Source: Oligella sp050920755 (GTDB lineage Bacteria > Pseudomonadota > Gammaproteobacteria > Burkholderiales > Burkholderiaceae_B). From it: 64,000 bases of DNA. Both the position numbers and the translations under genes were made by a program. The DNA is taken from positions 682,001-746,000 of the forward strand of contig NZ_CP158480.1 of the NCBI RefSeq assembly GCF_050920755.1, in the 5' to 3' direction. Below are positions 17,655 to 25,761 of this stretch, one piece after another (the first letter of the stretch is position 1; every line of letters starts with the position of its first letter). The notes below the pieces were generated by a model. The model saw only the letters and a list, made by a program, of their open reading frames with translations, made no database searches and was not told where the DNA came from.

Positions 17655-17774
17655 ATCACTTTCTTTAAAGCAGGCCTTGAGTCTATACAAACCCAAGGCC
17701 CTGAACTAATACTTGATAATTAAAATATATGTATCCTCGCCATAGTGGTTGATTCGACGAGCTTGAAAGGGTGA

Positions 17775-18954
17775 CTATGGCTGTGCGGCGATATCATCCC
17801 ACTTTTTATGAGCGCCCGCTTCAAAACTGTGCGGAGCGGCTATTTGTTCCATATATTTGTTATCCCAAACACCATCTTCTTTAATCTGTAACAGAGCACC
17901 TAAGTTGACAGATTCGATTAGGTTATGGTTTAAGTAAACATAAACACCGGGTTGCTTAAAGGTGTACATGGCCGCACCGGCTGAGCCTGCCGCAATCGAC
18001 CAAGACTCCAGACCGGTAATCGGTGCTTCATGTAAATTACCGCGTTCCCAAACATACTCACCATGACCACCGATTAAATGTGGGTAGCTGTAGCGATTTG
18101 CTTGAGAGTGAATCAGCATAATGGTTTCACCGACTTTGGAAGTCAGCGCATTATCACCGGTATAAGCACCTTTGCGATCACCGAAAGTGATATGTGAAGG
18201 TACTAATGAGTTCATCGCTAAGCGGTCATACGGGTAGGATTCACCTGCTGTTTTAAAGCGCATGTATTCACCGTTTTCATTCTTAGGAATATAGAAGTCT
18301 TGCTCGCCGATGTAAAAGACCTTGTCATACGATAATTGCTTACCGTCTTTATCCTTAAGACCGTCTTTAGGAATCACCATAATGGCGCCGTTCATGCCGT
18401 GTGTTACGTGCCATGGAATCATCGCATCACCCGGTGCACAGTGAAATGTGCACGCCCGGCTTACTAGCTTGGAAGCGTAACGTGGTTTCCCGACCCGGAG
18501 CGACAAAGGTTAAATCACCACCGCCCAAGGCACCGGTTGCTGCATGGAAATCAATATTATGGACAAGTTCGTTTTTAGAAAGGTTAATCAGTTTCAGTTC
18601 AACATAGTCACCCTCATGCACCACAATCAACGGCCCCGGAACCGAACCATTGAATGTAAAGGCCCACATAAATACACCGGGCTCAACTTCAATCTCACGC
18701 TCGTCAATATACATCTCAATTTCAACAATGCGCGGACTGTCGGGTCGTTCTAAGCTATGTTCAGGAGCAAAAGGTGGTTTAACTAACTCCTGCTTAACCC
18801 GCGGTAGTTTTGCCACCTCGGGGGCTTCAATCACTTCATAGCCCGGCAAGCCCCCTTTATTGACAGGCGTGGCTGCATCCTGCGCCATTGCAAAGGGACT
18901 TATGCTCATTAAGCCGCTCAAGGTAATGGATAAAATAGTTTTTTTCATGATCAT
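17775..18954 (-). pseudogene. nirK: Copper nitrite reductase NirK, frameshifted
   Basis: NirK reduces nitrite to NO in the periplasm. Here it is split over two frames. The N-terminal part starts at ATG 18954 (GGAG 6 bases upstream, signal peptide ending FAMA). It carries the first cupredoxin domain up to SKPGV, then runs out of frame and stops at 18427. The second part resumes with TFHCAPGDAMIPWHVTHGMNG and continues through the type-2 copper histidines (HLIGGHGEY, NHNLIE) to 17775. The break lies at 18448-18453. Restoring two bases gives PGV-x-TFHCAPG and a 393-residue protein of normal NirK length. Everything else is intact, so this is a very recent mutation or a sequencing indel. SCO1 and the propeller gene follow. 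Confidence 0.88.
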
Positions 18955-18969
18955 AGTGAGCTCCTATAT

Positions 18970-18992
18970 GATATGTATTTAATATACATCTT
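18970..18992 (-). promoter_or_regulatory. NsrR-type NO-responsive operator upstream of nirK
   Basis: An imperfect palindrome around ATGTAT-5 bases-ATACAT, in which 8 of 11 half-site positions are symmetric, resembles the NsrR consensus (ATGYATTT / AAATRCAT). It lies 16-38 bases before the nirK ATG, where a repressor would block transcription or early elongation. NsrR would release it in the presence of nitric oxide. Assignment is from sequence likeness only. Confidence 0.55.
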
Positions 18993-19046
18993 TATATGGA
19001 TATAAGATCGTAAATGTTTGATTCTCAAGTAATATACATGGCTTAT

Positions 19047-19060
19047 TTGATTAATATCAA
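19047..19060 (-). promoter_or_regulatory. FNR/Dnr-type box for nirK
   Basis: TTGATTAATATCAA is a perfect palindrome equal to the FNR consensus TTGAT-N4-ATCAA. Its centre is about 99 bases before the nirK start codon, compatible with a class II position if transcription starts near 19012. It indicates activation under low oxygen or NO. It could in principle also act on the divergent metK. Confidence 0.72.
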
Positions 19061-19241
19061 GTGCTGCTAATTTGTATTTGTTAGCCGATGATAGGAATTG
19101 AACGTAGTGAAAATGGCTTTGCTCAAGTGACAAGAAAAGCACAAAGACCCACTCTCGCCGCTCAGACTTTGTCAATTGGTATACAATACAAAATTATTTT
19201 CTAACGTACTCTTAAAAAAAATAGTAAGGACGCTACTTAAA

Positions 19242-20405
19242 ATGGCGCATAACGATTTCTTATTTACTTCGGAGTCAGTTTCTGAAGGACATCCGGATAA
19301 GGTTGCCGACCAAATTTCAGACGCCGTGCTTGATGCTATCCTAGAGCAGGATCCTAATGCACGGGTGGCGGCGGAAACGCTTTGTAGTACCGGTTTAGTC
19401 GTATTGGCCGGAGAGATTACCACGACGGCAAATGTCGATTATCAAGCAGTGGCTCGTGAGACATTAAAGCGCATCGGCTACGATAACCCCGAATATGGTA
19501 TCGATTATAAAACGTGTGCAGTGTTGGTGGCCTATGACCGCCAGTCGCCGGATATTGCCCAAGGCGTTGACCGTAGCGAGGAAAATATTCTCGATCAGGG
19601 TGCGGGCGATCAGGGCTTGATGTTTGGCTTTGCTTGCGATGAGACGGAGGATTTACTACCGGCGCCGATTTGGTATGCGCATCGCATTATGCAGCGTCAA
19701 AGCGAGCTGCGCAAGGACGGTCGCTTACCTTGGTTGCGCCCCGACGCTAAGGCTCAGTTAACATTCCACTATATCGACGGTAAGCCTGCGGCGGTTGATA
19801 CCGTGTTGGTCTCTACTCAGCACCATCCGGACATCACACAAGAGGAATTAAAAGAACATGTGATCAGCGAGATTATTTTACCGAGTGTGCCGGCTGAGTT
19901 AATCACTCCTGAGACCAAGTTTATTGTTAACCCGACCGGTAAGTTCGTAATTGGTGGTCCTCAGGGTGATGCCGGTCTGACCGGCCGTAAAATCATCGTT
20001 GATACCTACGGTGGTGCATGCCCACATGGGGGCGGTGCATTCTCCGGCAAGGATCCGTCCAAGGTTGACCGTTCTGCGGCCTATGCCGCTCGCTATGTTG
20101 CCAAAAATATCGTGGCTGCCGGCTTAGCCCGTCAGTGCGAGGTGCAGGTGAGCTATGCTATCGGCATTGCCGAGCCGATTAACATCACTGTTTATACCAA
20201 GGGTACCGGTGTGATGCCGGATGAGGAGATTGCCAAGCTGGTGCGTAAGCACTTCGATCTCAGACCGCGCGGTATTGTTGAGATGCTTGATCTGCTTCGT
20301 CCGATTTATAGCAAAACCGCTGCTTATGGTCACTTCGGTCGTAATGAACCCGAGTTTACTTGGGAGGCATTAGACCGTGTTCCGGTCTTAAAGGCAGCGA
20401 TTTAA
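19242..20405 (+). CDS. metK: S-adenosylmethionine synthetase
   Basis: This 387-residue cytoplasmic enzyme makes SAM from methionine and ATP. Signature blocks are FTSESVSEGHPDKVADQISD at the N-terminus, GAGDQGLMFGFACDET (ATP-site hexapeptide region) and GGGAFSGKDPSKVDRSAAY (phosphate-binding loop). The start is the ATG opening MAHNDFLFTSE, where the family begins. AAGGA is 11 bases upstream, a slightly long spacing. The longer open frame to 19176 adds only non-homologous residues. It is followed by the SAH riboswitch and ahcY, so SAM synthesis and SAH removal lie side by side. Confidence 0.97.
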   Translation: MAHNDFLFTSESVSEGHPDKVADQISDAVLDAILEQDPNARVAAETLCSTGLVVLAGEITTTANVDYQAVARETLKRIGYDNPEYGIDYKTCAVLVAYDRQSPDIAQGVDRSEENILDQGAGDQGLMFGFACDETEDLLPAPIWYAHRIMQRQSELRKDGRLPWLRPDAKAQLTFHYIDGKPAAVDTVLVSTQHHPDITQEELKEHVISEIILPSVPAELITPETKFIVNPTGKFVIGGPQGDAGLTGRKIIVDTYGGACPHGGGAFSGKDPSKVDRSAAYAARYVAKNIVAAGLARQCEVQVSYAIGIAEPINITVYTKGTGVMPDEEIAKLVRKHFDLRPRGIVEMLDLLRPIYSKTAAYGHFGRNEPEFTWEALDRVPVLKAAI

Positions 20406-20434
20406 TACAATCTGCTATAATTATCAATCACTTA

Positions 20435-20543
20435 GGCTGACGAGGGGCGTTGCGACAGATACACTATCTGCCAGGCTCGTCAGCCGTCAATAATATTAAC
20501 GGCGCTCACCATATCTCTAAATCCAGAGTTGGTGGGCGTTTTT
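20435..20543 (+). promoter_or_regulatory. SAH riboswitch with overlapping intrinsic terminator
   Basis: The aptamer opens with GCTGACGAG (20436-20444) pairing perfectly with CTCGTCAGC (20476-20484), and contains the conserved GAGG-GCG-TGC core. An inner CAGAT/ATCTG hairpin is present, and the conserved 3' strand GGCGCTCACC (20501-20510) forms the pseudoknot. That same strand pairs with GGTGGGCG (20531-20538) to form a hairpin followed by TTTTT. Pseudoknot and terminator are therefore mutually exclusive. SAH binding should prevent termination and switch ahcY on, as known for this riboswitch class. It lies 57 bases before the ahcY ATG. Confidence 0.93.
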
Positions 20544-20600
20544 GTGTCTACTGACTCCAAAAGCTTATTTAATTTTTTAAAAAATTCTTAGGAGTATCAA

Positions 20601-22031
20601 ATGGCCGATCAACTGAGTGCCAATATCAAGCCTCAAGATTATGTGATTAAAGACATCGCTTTAGCCGATTGGGGTCGTCGTGAATTATCCATTGCTGAAA
20701 CTGAAATGCCCGGTCTAATGGCTACGCGTGAAGAGTACGCTGCCAGCCAGCCGCTAAAGGGTGCGCGCATTGCCGGTAGCTTACATATGACCATTCAGAC
20801 CGGCGTTTTGATTGAGACTTTGGTGGCTTTGGGTGCCGAGGTACGTTGGGCTTCGTGCAATATCTTTTCAACCCAAGACCATGCCGCCGCTGCCATTGCT
20901 GCTCAAAATATCCCTGTGTTTGCGATTAAGGGTGAGACTTTAGATGAGTACTGGGCTTATTGTCATGAAATCTTTAATTGGCCGGGCGGTGCCGATAAGC
21001 AGGCAAATATGATTCTGGATGATGGTGGCGATGCGACCCTTTTATTACACTTAGGTGCCAAGGCGGAAAAGGATCCCACCGTCTTGGACAATCCGGGCAG
21101 CGAAGAGGAAAAAGCCCTATTTGCTTCGATTAAAAAGAAATTAGCCGAGGACAGTACTTGGTATTCCGTGCGCTTGGCTCAAATCAAGGGCGTGACTGAG
21201 GAGACCACCACCGGTGTTAATCGTCTCTATCAAATGTCCAAAAAGGGCGAGTTGGCGTTTCCCGCCATTAACGTTAACGACTCCGTGACTAAGTCTAAAT
21301 TCGATAACCTTTACGGTTGCCGGGAGTCTTTGGTGGACGGTATTAAGCGTGCGACTGATGTAATGATTGCCGGTAAAATTGCCGTGGTTGTCGGTTTCGG
21401 TGACGTGGGTAAGGGTTGTGCCCAAGCGTTACAGGCTTTAAGAGCGCAAGTATGGGTGACTGAAATTGACCCGATTTGCGCACTTCAAGCCTCCATGGAG
21501 GGTTACAAAGTTGTCACCATGGAAGAGGCGGCATCAAAAGCGGACATTTTTGTGACTGCTACCGGTAATTACCATGTGATTACCCGTGAGCATATGGATC
21601 AGATGAAAAATGAAGCGATTGTATGTAATATCGGTCACTTTGATAATGAGATTGATGTTGCCGGCTTAGAATCACTTCAGTGGGAAGAAATTAAACCACA
21701 GGTGGATCATGTAATTTTCCCTGACGGTAAACGCATTATCCTATTGGCGCAAGGCCGTTTAGTGAACTTAGGTTGTGCGACCGGTCACCCATCCTTTGTG
21801 ATGTCGGCTTCATTTACCAATCAGACGATTGCTCAAATTGAGCTGTTCTGCCATGGTGAGAACTATGAAAAAGGCCAAGTCTATGTGCTGCCTAAGCATT
21901 TAGATGAAAAAGTGGCGCGTCTACACTTACAAAAACTCGGTGTACAGTTAACTACACTTAGCCAAGCGCAGGCTGATTATATCGGTGTATCGGTGGATGG
22001 TCCTTATAAGCCTAATCACTATCGTTACTAA
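20601..22031 (+). CDS. ahcY: S-adenosylhomocysteine hydrolase
   Basis: This 476-residue NAD-dependent enzyme splits SAH into adenosine and homocysteine, relieving product inhibition of methyltransferases. Hallmarks are SLHMTIQTGVLIETL and WASCNIFSTQDHAAAAIA in the substrate domain, and the NAD-binding GFGDVGKGCAQALQ. The C-terminus GVSVDGPYKPNHYRY supplies the residues that reach into the partner subunit. The approximately 40-residue insertion typical of proteobacterial forms is present (TVLDNPGSEEEKALFASIKK). AGGAG precedes the ATG. Expression should be induced by SAH through the upstream riboswitch. Confidence 0.97.
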   Translation: MADQLSANIKPQDYVIKDIALADWGRRELSIAETEMPGLMATREEYAASQPLKGARIAGSLHMTIQTGVLIETLVALGAEVRWASCNIFSTQDHAAAAIAAQNIPVFAIKGETLDEYWAYCHEIFNWPGGADKQANMILDDGGDATLLLHLGAKAEKDPTVLDNPGSEEEKALFASIKKKLAEDSTWYSVRLAQIKGVTEETTTGVNRLYQMSKKGELAFPAINVNDSVTKSKFDNLYGCRESLVDGIKRATDVMIAGKIAVVVGFGDVGKGCAQALQALRAQVWVTEIDPICALQASMEGYKVVTMEEAASKADIFVTATGNYHVITREHMDQMKNEAIVCNIGHFDNEIDVAGLESLQWEEIKPQVDHVIFPDGKRIILLAQGRLVNLGCATGHPSFVMSASFTNQTIAQIELFCHGENYEKGQVYVLPKHLDEKVARLHLQKLGVQLTTLSQAQADYIGVSVDGPYKPNHYRY

Positions 22032-22079
22032 TGGTATAGGAAATTTTTATCCGAAAAGTTCATACTATCAATGATAAAA

Positions 22080-22112
22080 AGCGATCCATATTCCTATGCA
22101 GTAGGGATCGCT
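22080..22112 (+). terminator. Stem-loop after ahcY, weak terminator candidate
   Basis: An 8-bp perfect stem (AGCGATCC / GGATCGCT) is followed by GCTTT rather than a clean T-run, 49 bases past the ahcY stop. It may attenuate transcription into the downstream genes. Confidence 0.45.
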
Positions 22113-22157
22113 GCTTTAGGTTAATTATTTCATTCAATCCGAGGATAGGAGAAAATC

Positions 22158-22496
22158 ATGGATTTTGTTATTGTTTGGTTGTTAAATGCCTTTGCGCTGA
22201 TGGCGGTGGCTTATGTGCTTAAGGGTGTCCATGTTGAGAGTTACTTTTCAGCCTTTATTGCCGCAGCCGTGCTGGCCTTGGTAAACACCATTGTCAAGCC
22301 GATATTGGTGGTCTTAACCATACCCATCACGATCCTGACCTTGGGGCTTTTTCTACTAGTCATTAATGGCTTTTTATTTTGGCTGGTCAGTAAGCTCTTA
22401 AAAGGCTTTGATGTGAGAGGTGGTATCGCCTTTTTCTTAGCGCCCATACTCTACACCATTTTTACTTCTATCCTCAGCTATGTTTTTATGAGATAA
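22158..22496 (+). CDS. Phage-holin-IV-type (YvlD-like) membrane protein
   Basis: This 112-residue inner-membrane protein is almost wholly hydrophobic with four helices (about 3-22, 30-50, 53-78, 88-111). The block NTIVKPILVVLTIPITILTLG and the following FLLVINGFLFWLVSKL are characteristic of the YvlD/phage_holin_4_2 family. The family name is historical and no lysis role is implied. GGAG lies before the ATG. It ends 4 bases before metF, and in betaproteobacteria this family commonly sits between ahcY and metF. Function unknown. Confidence 0.85.
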   Translation: MDFVIVWLLNAFALMAVAYVLKGVHVESYFSAFIAAAVLALVNTIVKPILVVLTIPITILTLGLFLLVINGFLFWLVSKLLKGFDVRGGIAFFLAPILYTIFTSILSYVFMR

Positions 22497-22500
22497 ATTG

Positions 22501-23370
22501 ATGAATCAAATTAATACGGGGGAGTCACGCTTTTTCAGTTTGGAGTATTTCCCGCCCAGAGAGCAGGCCGGGCGTGAGCGTTTGGTGGCAACCACAAAGC
22601 AGTTACTGGAAATGGATCCGGCTTATATCAGCGTGACTTACGGTGCCGGTGGGTCGACTCGCGAGGGTACCGAGGAAACGGTGCAGATGATTTCAGCGCT
22701 CGGTTGTGAAGCGGTGCCGCATTTGGCTTGTATGGGCAGTCAGCCCAAGGATGTGATCGAGATTCTTGATAACTATCGAGCAAAAGGCATTCGTAATATC
22801 GTTGCGTTAAGGGGGGATTTGCCTTCCGGTATGGGTCTGGCCGATTCACCCTTGCGCTACGCCACTGATTTAGTGCGCTTGATTAGGGAGCATGCGGGCG
22901 ATTGGTTTAGTGTCAAGGTGGCCGCCTATCCCGAGATGCACCCCCAAGCCGACAGCTTTGACGAGGATCTGGATAACTTCGTGGCCAAGGTGGATGCCGG
23001 TGCCGATATGGCAATCACCCAGTATTTTTATAATGCCGATGCCTATTGGGATTTTGTAGATAGAGCGCAGGCCAAAGGCGTGAATATTCCGATTGTGGCC
23101 GGTATTATGCCGATCACCAACTATACTAAGTTGGCGCGCTTCTCTAAAATGTGCGGTGCTGAACTCCCGCGTTGGATTGCTAAGCGTTTAGAGAGCTATG
23201 GTGATGATGTGCAATCGATTCTTGCCTTCGGTCATGATGTAGTGACTCGACTGTGCGATGATCTGCGTCGCCACGGTGCGCCGGGCATACATTTCTATAC
23301 CTTAAATCAGGCAGAGCCGGCACTGAAAATCTGGCGGGCCTTACAAGCTAAGTATATAGCTAAAAATTAA
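22501..23370 (+). CDS. metF: 5,10-methylenetetrahydrofolate reductase
   Basis: This is a 289-residue FAD-containing TIM-barrel enzyme reducing methylene-THF to methyl-THF for methionine synthesis. Family blocks are FSLEYFPPRE (catalytic Glu region), YISVTYGAGGSTREGT, NIVALRGDLP and ADMAITQYFYNADAYWDF, plus the C-terminal GIHFYTLNQAEPALKI. The ATG at 22501 is preferred over the TTG at 22498. No strong Shine-Dalgarno exists, and the start lies 4 bases after the preceding stop, so translation is probably coupled. It completes the methyl-cycle group metK-ahcY-metF. Confidence 0.96.
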   Translation: MNQINTGESRFFSLEYFPPREQAGRERLVATTKQLLEMDPAYISVTYGAGGSTREGTEETVQMISALGCEAVPHLACMGSQPKDVIEILDNYRAKGIRNIVALRGDLPSGMGLADSPLRYATDLVRLIREHAGDWFSVKVAAYPEMHPQADSFDEDLDNFVAKVDAGADMAITQYFYNADAYWDFVDRAQAKGVNIPIVAGIMPITNYTKLARFSKMCGAELPRWIAKRLESYGDDVQSILAFGHDVVTRLCDDLRRHGAPGIHFYTLNQAEPALKIWRALQAKYIAKN

Positions 23371-23400
23371 GCCCTTAGGAGTGAATCTTAAGGGCTTAAT
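23366..23400. terminator. Bidirectional terminator between metF and the YdhR-like gene
   Basis: A perfect 12-bp inverted repeat (ATTAAGCCCTTA / TAAGGGCTTAAT) lies between convergent genes. On the - strand it is followed by TTTTTA, a proper U-tract. On the + strand the tail TGCTT is weaker. Confidence 0.7.
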
Positions 23401-23403
23401 TGC

Positions 23404-23712
23404 TTAGAAGCTTAATGGTGCTTTATTAAGTTCGGAGAGCTTATCATTAATTGCAAAGACACGACCGCGTACATCCTTGATGCCGGCTGCTGCCAGACGT
23501 TCAGTGTGCATTTCGAGATACTTCTGTGCATTATGGCGACTATCAAACAAATAGATGCCGCCGGCTGACTTGTCTATCGGACTCTCAGTCCAAATCTTCC
23601 AGATAAAACCGGGTTCTTCATTAATCGACGCGGTTAAGTCCTGCATGGCTGTGTGCATCGCCTTGTCCCATGGTCCATCGAATGGAAAATCCACTTGCAA
23701 AATATAATTCAT
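23404..23712 (-). CDS. YdhR family putative monooxygenase
   Basis: This 102-residue small protein has the dimeric ferredoxin-like alpha/beta barrel signature of the YdhR family. It opens LQVDFPFDGPW, continues with EPGFIWKIWTESP and GGIYLFDSRHNAQKYLEMHTERL, and ends with a VFAINDKLSE strand. The family is related to the ABM-type monooxygenases that oxidise aromatic rings without cofactors, but the physiological substrate of YdhR proteins is not established. GGAG lies 7 bases before the ATG. It stands alone between metF and the antiporter-family gene, 74 bases from the latter. Confidence 0.85.
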   Translation of the reverse strand: MNYILQVDFPFDGPWDKAMHTAMQDLTASINEEPGFIWKIWTESPIDKSAGGIYLFDSRHNAQKYLEMHTERLAAAGIKDVRGRVFAINDKLSELNKAPLSF

Positions 23713-23786
23713 GCTTTATCTCCGCTAAGTTTTTAAGCGATAGGCGCTTGCGACAGTGCCTAACTCAACATCAGTCAGTTTAAAGC

Positions 23787-25118
23787 TTAGAGCACCATTG
23801 CTGCAATCCAGCCAAATACTAATAGCGGGATATTGTAGTGGACAAAGGTCGGAATGACCGAGTCGTCGATATGGTTATGCTGACCGTCCACGTTTAAACC
23901 CATGGTAGGACCGAGGGTGGAGTCGGAAGCAGGTGAACCGGCATCACCGAGCGCGCCGGCAGTACCGATTAAAGCCACGGTAGCGGCGGTTGAGAAGCCC
24001 ATGGTCATGCAAATGGGCACATAAATGGCAGCAATAATCGGTAAGGTAGAAAATGAACTACCGATACCCATCGTCACTAATAGACCAACTAACAGCATAG
24101 CCATTGCAGCCAAGCCCTTACTACCGGCAAAGAGTTGAGCCGAGGCATTAACCAAGCTATCAATTTCACCGGTGGACTTCATCACCTCGGCAAAGCCCTG
24201 AGCAGAAATCATAATAAACCCGATCATCGCCATCATACGCAGACCGTCATTAAATACCGCATCGGCATCACGCCAGCTGATAACCCCAAAGGCTATAAAG
24301 ATAGTAAAGCCGATCATGGCACCCAGTAGCAAAGAGCCGGTGGTAAGCTGAATGGTAAATGAGCCGATAATTGCTATTAGAGCAATCAGATTATTGTAGC
24401 TCTGGCTCTTACCATTGCCATTATCCCGATTATCGCTTGCGGCGTTAGTGAGTGGTCTATTTTCATAATGACGCGGTTTACGATAGCTGATAAATAGCGC
24501 CACTAATAAACCGAAAGCCATGCCAAGGGCGGGGATCGTCATCACACCCATCACATTAAGATCGGAAGTGTCCATGCCGGCTTTGTTGATATTACCTAAA
24601 AGAATTTGATTTAAGAAAATATCACCGAAACCGTAAGGTAGGTACATATAGGTGGTTACTAAACCGAAAGTTAATACACAAGCAATCGCGCGACGGTCAA
24701 TATTCAAACGATTAAAGACCATAATCAGCGGTGGAATAATTAGGGGGATAAAGGCGATATGAATAGGCACCAAGTTTTGGCTCATCACGCCCATAATCAC
24801 CAGAGTTGCAATCAACAACCATTTAATACGGCCGCCTGCGCTTTGTGTTTGGTCTAAGCTTTTAATAATGCGATTGGCAATGGTACGCGGCAGTCCGGAG
24901 TAGGCGATCGCCATCGCAAAGGCCCCAAGCATAACGTAGGAAAGGGCGATTTGCGCGCCGTTAGCCAGACCGGTTTGAAAGGCGTCCAAGGTCGCTTTAA
25001 GACCGAGACCGGCCAATAGCCCGCCCGATAAAGCACCGACCAATAAACTCAAGACGACGTGCACTCGTGCCAACGATAAAATCAGCATAACGAGTACCGC
25101 GATGACAACAGCATTCAT
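23787..25118 (-). CDS. Na+/H+ antiporter-family permease (YuiF-like)
   Basis: This is a 443-residue inner-membrane transporter with about eleven to twelve helices. The N-terminal MNAVVIAVLVMLILSLARVHVVLSLLVGALSGGL region and the C-terminal half match the NhaC-related family annotated as Na+/H+ antiporter family protein. That half contains GIGSSFSTLPIIAAIYVPIC, GTAGALGDAGSPASDSTLGP and DSVIPTFVHYNIP. A family member, YuiF of Bacillus, has been linked to histidine uptake, so an amino-acid substrate is possible. A polar loop around residues 215-240 separates the halves. GGAG lies 7 bases before the ATG. A 12-bp palindrome is found 107-118 bases upstream. Family secure, substrate open. Confidence 0.87.
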   Translation of the reverse strand: MNAVVIAVLVMLILSLARVHVVLSLLVGALSGGLLAGLGLKATLDAFQTGLANGAQIALSYVMLGAFAMAIAYSGLPRTIANRIIKSLDQTQSAGGRIKWLLIATLVIMGVMSQNLVPIHIAFIPLIIPPLIMVFNRLNIDRRAIACVLTFGLVTTYMYLPYGFGDIFLNQILLGNINKAGMDTSDLNVMGVMTIPALGMAFGLLVALFISYRKPRHYENRPLTNAASDNRDNGNGKSQSYNNLIALIAIIGSFTIQLTTGSLLLGAMIGFTIFIAFGVISWRDADAVFNDGLRMMAMIGFIMISAQGFAEVMKSTGEIDSLVNASAQLFAGSKGLAAMAMLLVGLLVTMGIGSSFSTLPIIAAIYVPICMTMGFSTAATVALIGTAGALGDAGSPASDSTLGPTMGLNVDGQHNHIDDSVIPTFVHYNIPLLVFGWIAAMVL

Positions 25119-25662
25119 GACAAACTCCGTGAAGGTGTGATTCTAATTCTAAAGCTTGAATCATAACGTAAGCAATCAAAGCTGTGTTTTAAACAGGTTT
25201 TTGTGAGGAAATTTTGTGTGCCAGTGTGATATCACAATCTGTGGAATCCCCATGTTTTTAGTCGCTATGGAGGTCATAATTGATGTTCCGTTTGTTTTCT
25301 ATGGCTTTTTGATTGCAGATAGCGATGCCATCTTGAAGTAAAGGCAGTAAGGAAGCATTTACGCATTACGCTAGCTAAATATAGTTTATTGAATTCATTT
25401 CTACTTTTGCTAATATGCCAATTCATTAAGTGATAGGGTTTTGAAACATGCGAAAGTCGGCGTAATTTTGTATGCAAAAAGCCGTAAAACAGAGTAAAGA
25501 TGAGTTAAGTTTTAATGCTGGTAGAAGCATTAAAAAATCATTTATGAGAAGTAGGGAATCTATTTTTAAATTCGACGCGCATAAATATGTCTACGCCGTT
25601 CAAATTTTCAAAGTTTACGTATAGCGTTTAGGCAAGCGACTAATCTAATTAAAAGATCGTAA

Positions 25663-25668
25663 GAGGAG
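25663..25668 (+). promoter_or_regulatory. Native Shine-Dalgarno of the giant adhesin, displaced by the IS
   Basis: GAGGAG would stand 8 bases from the adhesin ATG if the IS3-family element and one target copy (25679-26881 less the shared ATAT) were removed. In the present arrangement it is about 1.2 kb from that ATG and serves no start. Confidence 0.75.
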
Positions 25669-25674
25669 ATATTG

Positions 25675-25678
25675 ATAT
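25675..25678 (+). repeat. 4-bp target duplication ATAT, left copy
   Basis: ATAT flanks the left IS tip (TG at 25679). The right copy is 26878-26881, directly after the CA tip at 26877. Four-base duplications fit the IS407 group of IS3. ATAT is self-complementary, so it could also be read as an extension of the inverted repeats; the TG...CA rule for IS3 tips favours duplication. Confidence 0.7.
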
Positions 25679-25761
25679 TGTAGCCATCCCCTAAATTAAG
25701 ACAACAAGAAAGTAGAACTTTTTTGAACTTTACCGTAAACTTATTTCAAAGGAGTTTTACC

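Larger units (their letters stand above)
25119..25678. other. AT-rich intergenic region: native leader of the giant adhesin
   Basis: No convincing gene is visible over 560 bases. It holds the antiporter promoter side and a perfect 12-bp palindrome TGTGATATCACA (25225-25236). A candidate sigma70 promoter facing right is TTGAAT (25389-25394), a 16-base spacer, then TAATAT (25411-25416). The region ends with the orphaned ribosome site of the adhesin. A 50-codon open frame (25472-25624) has no ribosome site and was not accepted. Confidence 0.5.

Noticed and set aside
25225..25236. Canonical CRP site
   Set aside because: CRP half sites need six bases between them and here there are two. It is reported only as an unexplained palindrome.
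25472..25624. 50-codon open frame upstream of the IS
   Set aside because: It has no ribosome binding site and no recognisable protein features, and lies in AT-rich leader sequence where such frames arise by chance.
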